Source of the DNA: Paenibacillus silviterrae
GTDB lineage: Bacteria > Bacillota > Bacilli > Paenibacillales > NBRC-103111
Direction of reading: 5' to 3'
Length of the DNA: 64,000 nucleotides
NCBI RefSeq assembly: GCF_030167925.1
Contig: NZ_JASKUT010000002.1
Span: 620,001-684,000 of the forward strand
Positions 54,690-62,968 of this stretch are shown one piece after another. The notes beneath the pieces were generated by a model that did no database searches, was not told where the DNA came from, and worked only from the letters and a program-made list of their open reading frames with translations. Position numbers and translations under genes: made by a program. Within the stretch, counting starts at the first letter, position 1. The number at the start of each line of letters is the position of its first letter.

Positions 54690-55144
54690 ACATTTTCGCG
54701 ACCTTCGAGCATAGTATTGAAGTCGAAATCGCCTTAACGGAGCTGGAGAATCAATGGATCCCCCGGGAGCAAATACTCGTTGTTTTTATGGAGAACGAGC
54801 CTTCACCCGCTCATTTGCAAGCGAGGAAGAAAACGATGGCATCCAATGCTTTTGAAGTAGGGATGGCGTGCGCGACCGGGAGTGCCGTCATTGGAGCGAG
54901 CTTCGGGTTTATTTTAAGCTGGGGCCCTATCATTTGGGGACTTATCGCTACAATCTTTGGCTTTAGCGCAGGATTTTTCTTATTTTACTTTTTAAAAAAG
55001 AAAGGTATTCGTCCCTATCAACGAACAAATGGACCTGCTATTCTGGTCATTGTTCAGTGTACGGAAAACCTTGTAGGACAAGTAACGGATCTCATGTGGC
55101 AGTACAAGGCGCTCACCGTCGGACAAGCGGAAGAGCCTTCCTGA
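54686..55144 (+). CDS. Small membrane protein, co-translated with the preceding gene
   Basis: The 152-residue protein has a cytoplasmic N-terminal segment (MNIFATFEHSIEVEIALTEL) that resembles a ferredoxin-like fold, then two membrane segments (about 73-90 and 92-112: FGFILSWGPIIWGLIATIFG) and a C-terminal KALTVGQAEEPS tail. I do not recognise the family. Overlap with the previous gene implies a shared function, perhaps at the membrane. Confidence 0.68.
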   Translation: MNIFATFEHSIEVEIALTELENQWIPREQILVVFMENEPSPAHLQARKKTMASNAFEVGMACATGSAVIGASFGFILSWGPIIWGLIATIFGFSAGFFLFYFLKKKGIRPYQRTNGPAILVIVQCTENLVGQVTDLMWQYKALTVGQAEEPS

Positions 55145-55175
55145 TGAACAGCCGGAAGGCCCGACATCGATAAAC

Positions 55176-55397
55176 CTATTTCTCAAGCAGCTTTCCAAGG
55201 GGGCTATATAGGGCATCGATGAGCTCTGTCGGCCCTGGCATTTCGGGAAAAAACATGAGAAGGATGGAAAGCTGCAGCCCTAGTAGCGTGAGAATGCCGT
55301 AAGTCCATTTTTCCCTTTTCCCCCTGATGCGGGGCCATTCATACAGCGTCATCATCCCAACGGTCGCTAGCAATCCCAGCACATTCAACCACTTCAT
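55176..55397 (-). CDS. Small membrane protein of the ger operon
   Basis: A 73-residue protein with two hydrophobic segments (WLNVLGLLATVGMMTLY and YGILTLLGLQLSILLMFF). It starts one base before the end of gerC (TAATG overlap), which implies coupled translation. Small membrane proteins occur in some Paenibacillus-type germinant receptor operons; here it may be a GerD-like accessory, but no family is certain. Confidence 0.7.
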   Translation of the reverse strand: MKWLNVLGLLATVGMMTLYEWPRIRGKREKWTYGILTLLGLQLSILLMFFPEMPGPTELIDALYSPLGKLLEK

Positions 55398-56602
55398 TAC
55401 TTCTTCACCTCTTCCTTTGGTAAGCTGCCGCCGGAGGTGATCATTCCAGGTCGGAGTACCTTTGCTTTTGCCTCTACATTGACCTCAATCGTCGGGAATT
55501 TGTCCTCCCACTGCCCCTTCAGTTGATCCCATTGCTTTGAGTATCGGCTGTGAAACACTTCATTAAACCCGAAGATATCGGCCTTAAGCTCCTGTTGCGC
55601 TTTACGCAATGCCAAACGAACCCGATCTTCAATATCCTTCTCTAGAAGCTTTCCCAGCTGCCGGGTAATTTCCGGCTTCTTGATATCCAGTCTCGTTGTG
55701 TTCTGTATGATATCGTCTTCCGTTTCAATCTTTACGGTCATGCTCCATGTATCTCCGCTAATGTTAGGGATAAGCTGCGTGCTGCTTTTGAGCAGCAAGA
55801 ACGACACGTGGCCGCCGTCTTCTCCGTCAGGGGCTACGGTTACGACGGCTCTGTCCATCTCATTGCGAAGCCAAAGAACCCCGCGCGTTGACTTCTGGTC
55901 GAGCTTACCAACCATCCGGTCATCCTTGAAGACGGCGGAACCCTTGATATAGGGGATCGGCTGATGATGTTCGTTTTCTTTAGCGTGAAGCATCTCTACC
56001 CAAGGAAGCACTGCGGCATTCGAGTCTCCGGATAACATCTGAGCGAGCTCGTTAACGGTAATATTCAGACCTATTTTGGATTTCACCATTTCCTTCAGCA
56101 CCTCGGCGGAGAAGCGTTCCAAGGGGGGGATGGATTCCACCACTTGTTTGGCTTCCCCGTTGCTGATGAAGAGGTTCGAACGCTCGCGCATTAGCGGGAA
56201 TCGCAGGATAAAGTCGACTTGCTTTCGTATTCCCGTGGCAGCAAGCTTCTCACCGATGATAAATACTTCGGTATGGCCCCAGAACAGTCTGCGGGGTAAT
56301 ACCTCCTGGACCTTTGACATTGCATCGGCTATCGTGACACCGGTCCCCGTCCTTACGATAGATTGTCCGCCGCCGCCACCTTCCGGCTTGCCCCCACTCA
56401 TGCTTTTCCCCCCGCCACCTCCCGTTCGGGGAATAAATACTTGGACGGAAAGCCGGATCTCATCGCCGCCGCTTTTATCAATAGCAGCAGCCGTAACCAG
56501 GGCCAGGTCATTCACCTCGACCCTGTCCCAGCACCCGCCAAGCGAAAGCATAACCAAGCTGCAAATAACCAAACGCGCCATGTAAGCCGGGTTTCTCCGC
56601 AT
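55397..56602 (-). CDS. gerC: Ger(x)C-family spore germination lipoprotein
   Basis: The 401-residue C subunit of a GerA-type germinant receptor. The signal peptide ends at lipobox LGGC (Cys24), followed by the family hallmark WDRVEVNDLALVTAAAIDKS. The C-terminal part (RLALRKAQQELKADIFGF) is also typical. A Gly/Ser/Lys-rich insert (GGGGKSMSGGKPEGGGGG, about residues 60-77) is unusual. The lipoprotein stands on the outer face of the spore inner membrane and helps A and B subunits sense germinants. Same operon as the A subunit. Confidence 0.92.
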   Translation of the reverse strand: MRRNPAYMARLVICSLVMLSLGGCWDRVEVNDLALVTAAAIDKSGGDEIRLSVQVFIPRTGGGGGKSMSGGKPEGGGGGQSIVRTGTGVTIADAMSKVQEVLPRRLFWGHTEVFIIGEKLAATGIRKQVDFILRFPLMRERSNLFISNGEAKQVVESIPPLERFSAEVLKEMVKSKIGLNITVNELAQMLSGDSNAAVLPWVEMLHAKENEHHQPIPYIKGSAVFKDDRMVGKLDQKSTRGVLWLRNEMDRAVVTVAPDGEDGGHVSFLLLKSSTQLIPNISGDTWSMTVKIETEDDIIQNTTRLDIKKPEITRQLGKLLEKDIEDRVRLALRKAQQELKADIFGFNEVFHSRYSKQWDQLKGQWEDKFPTIEVNVEAKAKVLRPGMITSGGSLPKEEVKK

Positions 56603-56660
56603 ACAATTCTTTCTCTCTCCCTCGCATTAGTTGCACTTCAGCCTTGCATCGACCTAGGAT

Positions 56661-58253
56661 TTATTCGGTTCCCTTCCCGGGATCAGGCTTATTACCGTAG
56701 GACTGCCGGTGGGGATTGTATTCTCCGGTAAGATGCGGGCGTGACTGCAAAGACCACCATGGAGCACGAAGCAATACATCCTTCAAGTCACGGAGCTTCA
56801 AAGGTGCCATTGGCGATAAATATGGGACTCCAAAGGAACGAAGCGTGCAAAGATGCACAAGGATTGTGATAATCCCCAGCATAATCCCGAGTAAGCCAAG
56901 TGTGCCTGCAAGAAACATGATAGGAAACCTCAAGATTCTAAGGGCGGTACCGGCGGCATACCGGGGAATCGTGAAGGAAGCAATCCCCGTTATGGCTACC
57001 ACCATAACCATTGGAGCGGAAACGAGTCCCGCAGATGTGGCCGCTTGTCCGATAACCAGAGCACCCACAATGCTGACGGCTGCGCCTACCTGCTTGGGAA
57101 GTCTTACCCCGGCTTCCCGCAGCGCTTCGAAAGAGACTTCCATTATCAGCGCTTCTATTAATGCCGGAAAGGGAATTTCTTCTCTTGATTGCGCAATACT
57201 GAGCAGCAGAGCAGTCGGGATCATTTCTTGATGAAAGGTTAAGATGGCAATATATGCCGAAGGCATGAGCAAGGAGACCAGAATAAACACGTAACGCAGC
57301 CAGCGAATGGCCGTTCCGATAATAAATCGCTGGTAATAATCCTCCGCCGATTGAAACATCGAATAGAGGGTGATCGGAGCAATTAATACAAATGGAGTTC
57401 CATCTACCAAAATGGCTGCTCGTCCCTCCAGCAGGCCGGAAGCTACCGTATCCGGACGTTCTGTCGCCAGCAGCTGCGGGAAAGGGGAGTAGGGGTTATC
57501 CTGGATCATCTCTTCGATATAGCCGCTTTCCAGCACCCCGTCGATTTGAATCCGCTGCAAACGTGCTTTAACTTCCTTGATCAGTGTAGGGTCGGCAAGC
57601 CCGTCCACATAGGCAATCATCACTTGGGTTTGGGAGTACCGGCCGATCTTGATCGAGTGCATTTTTAGCTGCGGGCTCTTCAGCTTGCGCCGCAGTAAGG
57701 TAACATTCACACCAATGGACTCGATAAAGCCCTCCCGCGGACCCCGAATAACGGATTCTGCGGTAGGCTCCTCAATGCTCCTCATTTCCCATCGGGCCAT
57801 CCCTAAAGCCATCGCTCGGGGACTTCCGTCCACCAGAAGGAGCGGCGCACCGTTCGATATTTGATCAATCACAGCGGAATAGGAATCCAGTTCCGTCACC
57901 TTGGAGACAGGAAGCTTATGCCGCATAAGCGCTTGGAGGTCGGCCCATTCCGTTCCGTCAGCCTGCATCAGCGGTTCGAATACAAATCGGTCCAGACTCA
58001 CCGTGTCGGTTAATCCGTCTATGTAGATGACGGCAGCTTTGATTAGCCCTCCGATAGTAAAGCTTCGGAAGATGACGTCGTCACAATTTGCATACAACTG
58101 GTGAAGCACCTTCAAGTTATCATCCAGCAAGGATGACAATGGTTCCTGCAATGAGGAAGCATGGGAAGAGCCGGCCGGCTGCTGATTTGCATCCGATGGT
58201 AATGTGCGTTTGAACCATTTTCCGATGTGTCTCAATTTCCTTCCCCTTACCAT
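56661..58253 (-). CDS. gerA: GerA-family spore germination protein
   Basis: The 530-residue A subunit has a soluble N-terminal region (about 1-290; SFTIGGLIKAAVIYIDGLTD, GYIEEMIQDNPYSPFPQ) and a membrane part (about 290-480) with RFIIGTAIRWLRYVFILVS and the signature EVSFEALREAGVRLPKQVG. It forms the nutrient-gated channel core of the receptor. Transcribed leftward ahead of gerC and the 73-residue protein; gerB is divergent on its other side. Which nutrient it senses is not visible from sequence. Confidence 0.93.
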   Translation of the reverse strand: MVRGRKLRHIGKWFKRTLPSDANQQPAGSSHASSLQEPLSSLLDDNLKVLHQLYANCDDVIFRSFTIGGLIKAAVIYIDGLTDTVSLDRFVFEPLMQADGTEWADLQALMRHKLPVSKVTELDSYSAVIDQISNGAPLLLVDGSPRAMALGMARWEMRSIEEPTAESVIRGPREGFIESIGVNVTLLRRKLKSPQLKMHSIKIGRYSQTQVMIAYVDGLADPTLIKEVKARLQRIQIDGVLESGYIEEMIQDNPYSPFPQLLATERPDTVASGLLEGRAAILVDGTPFVLIAPITLYSMFQSAEDYYQRFIIGTAIRWLRYVFILVSLLMPSAYIAILTFHQEMIPTALLLSIAQSREEIPFPALIEALIMEVSFEALREAGVRLPKQVGAAVSIVGALVIGQAATSAGLVSAPMVMVVAITGIASFTIPRYAAGTALRILRFPIMFLAGTLGLLGIMLGIITILVHLCTLRSFGVPYLSPMAPLKLRDLKDVLLRAPWWSLQSRPHLTGEYNPHRQSYGNKPDPGKGTE

Positions 58254-58438
58254 CCATTTTTTAAGATCATTAGATCATAAGTACCGGCAGTAGCTTTTTA
58301 CATTATTTACATTGGATTTTCTTCTTATGTAAAATGCCAGCAATTTGGTTGAGGCAGCCTTCCAGTAATGGGGAATAGTAGCAGGCGATGTTGCAAATAC
58401 TGGTGACATCGATTGCGACATCAACGGGGCGGGGTACA

Positions 58439-59554
58439 ATGTTGGAAAGAGGAAAAATTTCAGCTATGCAATTGGCCTTTCTTATGTATCCTGTCATCAT
58501 TGCCACAGGCGATTTGACGGCTCCTGTGCTGACTGTGAAGTTTGCGGGACGGGACTTGTGGATTTCTCCCTTCATCGCGTCCTTTCTCGGATTTATAATC
58601 GTCTTCATCGTGAATCAGCTTCATAAGTGGTATCCGGGAAAAACGATGATCCAGTACATGGAGGATATTCTAGGGACGGTGTTTGGAAAGCTGCTTGGGG
58701 CTTTGCTAATCATGTATTGTTTATACTCCGGGACAACGGTCCTTCGGCAATATTTTGAATTGATTGCGGGCGGATTTCTGCCGGAGACGCCTGTTATTGT
58801 TATTTCGGCAAGCATGGTGCTGGTTTGTTCCTTTGCCGTAAGAGGGGGAGGAGAGGTGTTAGCCAGGTTATCGCAGGTGATCGTACCCGTGATTTTCCTC
58901 TCCTGGATCATTATCATCATATTGCTCCTGCCGGACATGAAGCTGATTCGAATGCTGCCGGTCATGGAGAAAGGTATCCAGCCTGCACTGATGGGAGCCG
59001 TTCCTTTGCTCACTTGGTTTGATCATTTCTGGCTGCTGTCGTTTTTTCTTCCGATGCTGAACGAACGGCAAAAGGGGCTAAAATGGAGTCTGATTGCCGT
59101 AGTCGTTGTCACTCTCGTTTTGACCGCTATTAATCTCATGGTTCTGCTCATCTTCGGCAGCCTTACCTCGTCACTAACGTATCCGGCTTTCGCCGCCGTA
59201 AGGTACATAAGCATCGCCTCATTCTTGACCCGCCTCGAGTCGGTCGTTATGGCGCTCTGGGTTGCCGGCGCTTTCTTGAAGCTTTCGATCTTCTATTACG
59301 GACTAACGATGGGAGCCGCTCAATGGCTGAAGCTGAGAGATCATCACTCGCTTATTTTTCCGATGGGTATCCTGCTGGCCTTATATAGTATTTGGATTGC
59401 CCCAAGCCTGCAGGAATTTTCTCACTTTATGAGCACATCGAATATATTTTTTAATTACTCGATTGAGCTGGCCATACCTTTGCTCGTGTTCGCCGCGGCC
59501 GTGATCCGCAGGGTTGCTGCCAGGGACGGGCAATCCACGCTTCGTCGCACGTAA
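58439..59554 (+). CDS. gerB: GerB-family spore germination permease-like protein
   Basis: The 371-residue B subunit belongs to the APC-type transporter fold, with about ten membrane segments starting at MQLAFLMYPVIIATGDL. The B subunit binds the germinant in GerA-type receptors. The start ATG 58439 gives the usual MLERGKIS opening; ATG 58388 would add 17 poorly fitting residues. In most operons gerB follows gerA on the same strand; here it is divergent, with a 185-bp shared intergenic region. Confidence 0.92.
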   Translation: MLERGKISAMQLAFLMYPVIIATGDLTAPVLTVKFAGRDLWISPFIASFLGFIIVFIVNQLHKWYPGKTMIQYMEDILGTVFGKLLGALLIMYCLYSGTTVLRQYFELIAGGFLPETPVIVISASMVLVCSFAVRGGGEVLARLSQVIVPVIFLSWIIIIILLLPDMKLIRMLPVMEKGIQPALMGAVPLLTWFDHFWLLSFFLPMLNERQKGLKWSLIAVVVVTLVLTAINLMVLLIFGSLTSSLTYPAFAAVRYISIASFLTRLESVVMALWVAGAFLKLSIFYYGLTMGAAQWLKLRDHHSLIFPMGILLALYSIWIAPSLQEFSHFMSTSNIFFNYSIELAIPLLVFAAAVIRRVAARDGQSTLRRT

Positions 59555-59596
59555 GTAAATGCGGATAAGGAGTCACGTGGGGACCCGGCGGATTGA

Positions 59597-59650
59597 AAAG
59601 AAGAGGCCATCCGGTTCTCAACAGTGTGAGCCGGACAGCCTCTTCTTTTG
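59597..59650. terminator. Bidirectional terminator between gerB and zinc-ribbon gene
   Basis: AAGAAGAGGC and GCCTCTTCTT form the outer stem, with CCGGTTCTC/GAGCCGG inside it; CTTTTG and, on the other strand, AAAAG-type runs flank it. It serves two converging transcripts. Confidence 0.85.
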
Positions 59651-59652
59651 CT

Positions 59653-59814
59653 TTACTTCTCATCTCGGATTTCACGAAAAACGCGGAGCTTACTGCCGCA
59701 GAACGGACAAAAGTGTATGACACATTCCTGATCGTGATAGGAGAGCCTCCAAGCATCCTCACGAAGAACAATGGCGCTTCCCTCAGCCAGCGGCTTGCAG
59801 CTATGCATTTGCAT
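59653..59814 (-). CDS. Small zinc-ribbon-like protein
   Basis: A 53-residue protein with HFCPFCGSKL near its C-terminus, a Cys-x2-Cys zinc knuckle, and further Cys residues at positions 5 and about 31. AGGAGGAGA lies 4 nt before ATG 59814 on the coding strand, a strong site that supports its reality. It lies 27 bp downstream of the aldolase gene and probably shares its transcript. Function unknown. Confidence 0.65.
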   Translation of the reverse strand: MQMHSCKPLAEGSAIVLREDAWRLSYHDQECVIHFCPFCGSKLRVFREIRDEK

Positions 59815-59841
59815 AACGTCTCCTCCTGTCATGAGCAAGTT

Positions 59842-60477
59842 TTATTGTCGGCTGCCTGACACTAATCTAGCGGCCTTGTCCTTCACCCAGCCGTAATTGC
59901 CTGCGTTAATTTCCTTCAGGTTTACCAGCGAACCGCCGATGCCGACGCCATAACAACCGATACGCAGAAACTCTGCGATATTGTCCTCGTTCACACCGCC
60001 TACGGCTACCATAGGGATATGGTTGAGCGGTCCCATCAGTTCTTTAATGTACCCGATACCCAGGCTGGCTCCCGGAAAAATTTTGATCGCCGTCGCTCCT
60101 GCCTTCCACGCCTTGACGACCTCCGTAGGCGTCATCGCGCCGGGGAAGATCGGAACGCCGCGTTCCGCTGCAAATCGGATAACCTCTTCATCTGTGTTCG
60201 GTGTCACCAGATAGCCTGCTCCAGCCTCCAGCGCACGCTCTGCATCCTTCAAGTCTAACACGGTACCGGCTCCGATATACATTCTATCGCCGAATTTTTC
60301 TTGCAGCAGTCCTATCATGTCTGCGGCTCCAGGAGTATTCAGCGTAACCTCCATGACGGGAACACCGCCGTCCAGCAATGCCTGCGCAACCGCTTCAATG
60401 TGCTCTGGCCCGACACCCCGCAGAATGGCAATAATACGTGCCTGCTCGATTAACGCTAATCCTTGTTCACGATTCAC
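59842..60477 (-). CDS. eda: KDPG/KHG-type aldolase
   Basis: The 211-residue class I aldolase carries the Glu in PVMEVTLNTP, the Schiff-base Lys in ATAIKIFPGASLG and the glycine motif VAVGGVNEDNI. It cleaves 2-keto-3-deoxy-6-phosphogluconate or related keto-acids to pyruvate and an aldehyde. GTG 60477 follows GGAGGT with 8-nt spacing and is preferred over ATG 60501. A promoter (TTGGTT-16-TATAAT; complement of 60520-60547) lies just upstream. Divergent from the enolase-superfamily gene, which fits a sugar-acid dehydratase/aldolase pair. Confidence 0.9.
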   Translation of the reverse strand: MNREQGLALIEQARIIAILRGVGPEHIEAVAQALLDGGVPVMEVTLNTPGAADMIGLLQEKFGDRMYIGAGTVLDLKDAERALEAGAGYLVTPNTDEEVIRFAAERGVPIFPGAMTPTEVVKAWKAGATAIKIFPGASLGIGYIKELMGPLNHIPMVAVGGVNEDNIAEFLRIGCYGVGIGGSLVNLKEINAGNYGWVKDKAARLVSGSRQ

Positions 60478-60519
60478 CCAACAAACCTCCGCTCCAGTCA
60501 TCTTATCGATTCAGACTCT

Positions 60520-60547
60520 ATTATACTATGTTTTCATCAGAAACCAA
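60520..60547 (-). promoter_or_regulatory. Promoter of the KDPG-type aldolase gene
   Basis: On the minus strand TTGGTT (complement of 60542-60547) and TATAAT (complement of 60520-60525) are separated by 16 bp, 43 nt before the GTG start. On the plus strand, TAAAAT at 60612-60617 with TTTACC 18 bp upstream is a weaker candidate for the divergent gene. Confidence 0.6.
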
Positions 60548-60652
60548 CCGGATCTAGTTGAAACCTTGCGCAATTCAAAAACAAGCTTTACCGGTACACT
60601 GCCCGTCAAGTAAAATATTGGGAGAAAGCATTTTCATTTAGGAGGCTCGCGA

Positions 60653-61783
60653 ATGCTGCAAATTTCTGCAATTGACGTCTTTTCCCTTCGGCTTCCCATG
60701 AAGCAAAACTTTCTGATTTCAGGCGGCTCTGTCGGTTTGGCTGCTTCCGGCGCGCCTCATATTTATGTACGGATTACCGGAAATAACGGCCTATCGGGCT
60801 GGGGTGAGGCAAGGCCAAGTCCCCGCTGGAGCTATGAGACGCCTGAAACCGTCATTGCGGCTATCGAGACGTATTGGAAGCCGAGGCTGCTCGAACAACC
60901 GGCGGAGGATTTACTCCGGCTTCACCGCTTGATGGACAAAGAGCTTGCCGGAAGCATGCACCCCGGCCATCCTATCGCCAGAGCGGCCGTAGATACGGCG
61001 CTTCACGACCTCCTTGCACAGTCATGGCAGCTCCCTCTTAGCGGTTTGTGGCAATCCGTTCCAGCCGGTCCGCTGCACTTATCCTATTTGATTTCTACAG
61101 ACGACCCGGAGCAAGCGGCGAGTAAGGCACGGGAAGCCAAAGCCCAAGGATACCGCGGAGTCGATGTCAAAATCGGGATACAAAAGCATCGGGATGTGGA
61201 CATCCTCGAAGCAGTGAAACAAGAGGCATCCGATTTGTTTTTTCGTGTGGATGCGAATCAAGCTTACAGCTTGAAACAGGCCGTCGCCTTGGCCAAGCAA
61301 ATGGAACGAATCGGTGTAGACGTCTTCGAGCAGCCGATGCCTGCTTCTCAACTGGCCTCCCACCGGGAGCTGCGAGGGAAAACCTCGATCCCTATCGCCC
61401 TGGATGAGAGCATTTGGTCTCCGGCCGGCCTGCTCGAGGCTATCCGCAACGAGGCCTGCGATGTAGCCGTAATCAAGCTGACCAAGCTGGGCGGATTGCG
61501 CAACGCCAAGCTGTGCGGAGAGCTGGCAAGAGAAGCGGGCCTCGGTTTACTCGGAGGGGGATTGACCGAATCCAAGCTGGGCTTCACGGCTTCCGCACAT
61601 GTGTTCAAGTATCTGGAGATCACGGACCCGGTCGACTTGAACGGTCCCTTCTTTCTCGCGGATGACCCGATTGAGGGCGATTGGCCTATTATCGGTGGAG
61701 CTGTGATACTGCAAGAGGATATGAAGGGGCTGGGATGCCGCGTGGATTCCAGTAAGCTCTCCAAGTACAGTATGGGTATGTAA
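60653..61783 (+). CDS. Enolase-superfamily enzyme (mandelate racemase/muconate lactonizing type)
   Basis: The 376-residue protein has the enolase-superfamily core: the Lys-bearing strand VDVKIG (K173; the usual first Lys of the KxK motif is Asp), metal ligands D200 (VDANQ), E226 (FEQP) and D251 (LDES), and K275 in IKLTKLGG. It abstracts a proton alpha to a carboxylate, as in sugar-acid dehydratases, dipeptide epimerases and muconate cycloisomerases. The subgroup cannot be fixed from sequence; an aldolase gene opposite suggests a sugar acid. AGGAGG precedes the ATG. Confidence 0.85.
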   Translation: MLQISAIDVFSLRLPMKQNFLISGGSVGLAASGAPHIYVRITGNNGLSGWGEARPSPRWSYETPETVIAAIETYWKPRLLEQPAEDLLRLHRLMDKELAGSMHPGHPIARAAVDTALHDLLAQSWQLPLSGLWQSVPAGPLHLSYLISTDDPEQAASKAREAKAQGYRGVDVKIGIQKHRDVDILEAVKQEASDLFFRVDANQAYSLKQAVALAKQMERIGVDVFEQPMPASQLASHRELRGKTSIPIALDESIWSPAGLLEAIRNEACDVAVIKLTKLGGLRNAKLCGELAREAGLGLLGGGLTESKLGFTASAHVFKYLEITDPVDLNGPFFLADDPIEGDWPIIGGAVILQEDMKGLGCRVDSSKLSKYSMGM

Positions 61784-61801
61784 TTGCCAGGAAAAATCGC
61801 A

Positions 61802-61861
61802 CATTTGTACAAATGAATAGCATACCACTTCATGGGGATGAGCCGCCTGGAACTTTATAAT
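61802..61861 (+). promoter_or_regulatory. Palindrome and TATAAT box upstream of the oxidoreductase operon
   Basis: A perfect 14-bp palindrome CATTTGTACAAATG occupies 61802-61815, and TATAAT lies at 61856-61861 with a poor -35 (TGGGGA). The palindrome would be centred about 59 bp upstream of the likely start of transcription, a position more typical of an activator than a repressor. Confidence 0.45.
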
Positions 61862-61909
61862 ACAGGTAGAGTGCAGGATCACCCTCAATTGTGAAGGAGC
61901 TGGAGCTAA

Positions 61910-62968
61910 ATGAGTCAACTGAACGTGGCAGTAATCGGTGTTGGATCCATCTCAACGCATCATTTGAAGTCGTATCAACGTAATCCCCATGTCCGTCTCT
62001 ACGCCGTTTGCGACCTGAACGGGGAGCGGGCACGCGCCAAGGCAGAGGAATACAACGCAGAAAAGGCATATACCGACTATCACGAGCTGCTGGCCGATCC
62101 GAAGGTGGATGCTGTCAGCATCTGTACCTGGAACAACACGCATGCGGAGATCAGCATTGCGGCATTGGAAGCCGGTAAGCATGTGCTTGTAGAGAAGCCG
62201 CCTGCCATGACGGTCGAGGAGGCGCTGCGGATGCAGGATGCCGTGAAGCGTACGGGCAAGCTGCTGCAGATCGGTTTCGTTCGCCGTTACGACGCCAATG
62301 CCCAGCTTCTGCGCGAGCTGGCGGAGCAGGGCGAATTCGGCGAGCTCTACTACGCGAAGGCTTCGGCGCTGCGGCGTCTCGGCAACCCGGGCGGCTGGTT
62401 CGCGGATATTGAACGCTCCGGCGGCGGTCCTCTGATCGATATCGGGGTCCACATGATCGATCTGATCTGGTATTTGATGGGCAAGCCGAAGCCGGTATCG
62501 GTTAGCGGCAACACATACCGGAAGCTAGGGAACCGTTCGTCCATTCGGAATCTTAACTTCTATAAAGCAGCCGATTACGATCCGACCCATAATACCGTTG
62601 AGGATATGGCGAATGCGCTGATCCGCTTCGACAATGGCGCCTCTCTGCAGGTAGATGTGAGCTTTACACTTCATGCCAAAGAGGATTCGATGATGTCCCG
62701 CCTCTACGGAACACAGGGCGGCTTCGAAATCGACCCGGCCGTCGTCATCGTTACCGAGAAGCATAACACGATCATGAATATGACACCGCAAGTCAACCAT
62801 CCCGGCTTCCATTTCGAGTCGGCCTTCCAGAACGAGATCGACCACTTTGTTGATTGCGTGCGCAATAACAAGCAGCCGTTAAGTCCGGTTGCGGACGGGG
62901 TGGAGATCATGCGCATCCTTCGAGGCATTTATGATTCGGCAGCGCAAGGTCAGGAGGTGCGTCTATGA
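61910..62968 (+). CDS. Gfo/Idh/MocA-family NAD(P)-dependent oxidoreductase
   Basis: The 352-residue protein starts VAVIGVGSISTHHL (Rossmann glycine motif) and has LVEKPPAMTVEEA (EKP motif) and GGPLIDIGVHMIDLIW (the catalytic HxxD-type segment). This family oxidises inositol or sugars and sugar phosphates. GAAGGAG precedes the ATG. Its stop overlaps the start of the TIM-barrel gene, suggesting the two act in sequence, as in inositol or sugar-acid pathways. Confidence 0.9.
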   Translation: MSQLNVAVIGVGSISTHHLKSYQRNPHVRLYAVCDLNGERARAKAEEYNAEKAYTDYHELLADPKVDAVSICTWNNTHAEISIAALEAGKHVLVEKPPAMTVEEALRMQDAVKRTGKLLQIGFVRRYDANAQLLRELAEQGEFGELYYAKASALRRLGNPGGWFADIERSGGGPLIDIGVHMIDLIWYLMGKPKPVSVSGNTYRKLGNRSSIRNLNFYKAADYDPTHNTVEDMANALIRFDNGASLQVDVSFTLHAKEDSMMSRLYGTQGGFEIDPAVVIVTEKHNTIMNMTPQVNHPGFHFESAFQNEIDHFVDCVRNNKQPLSPVADGVEIMRILRGIYDSAAQGQEVRL

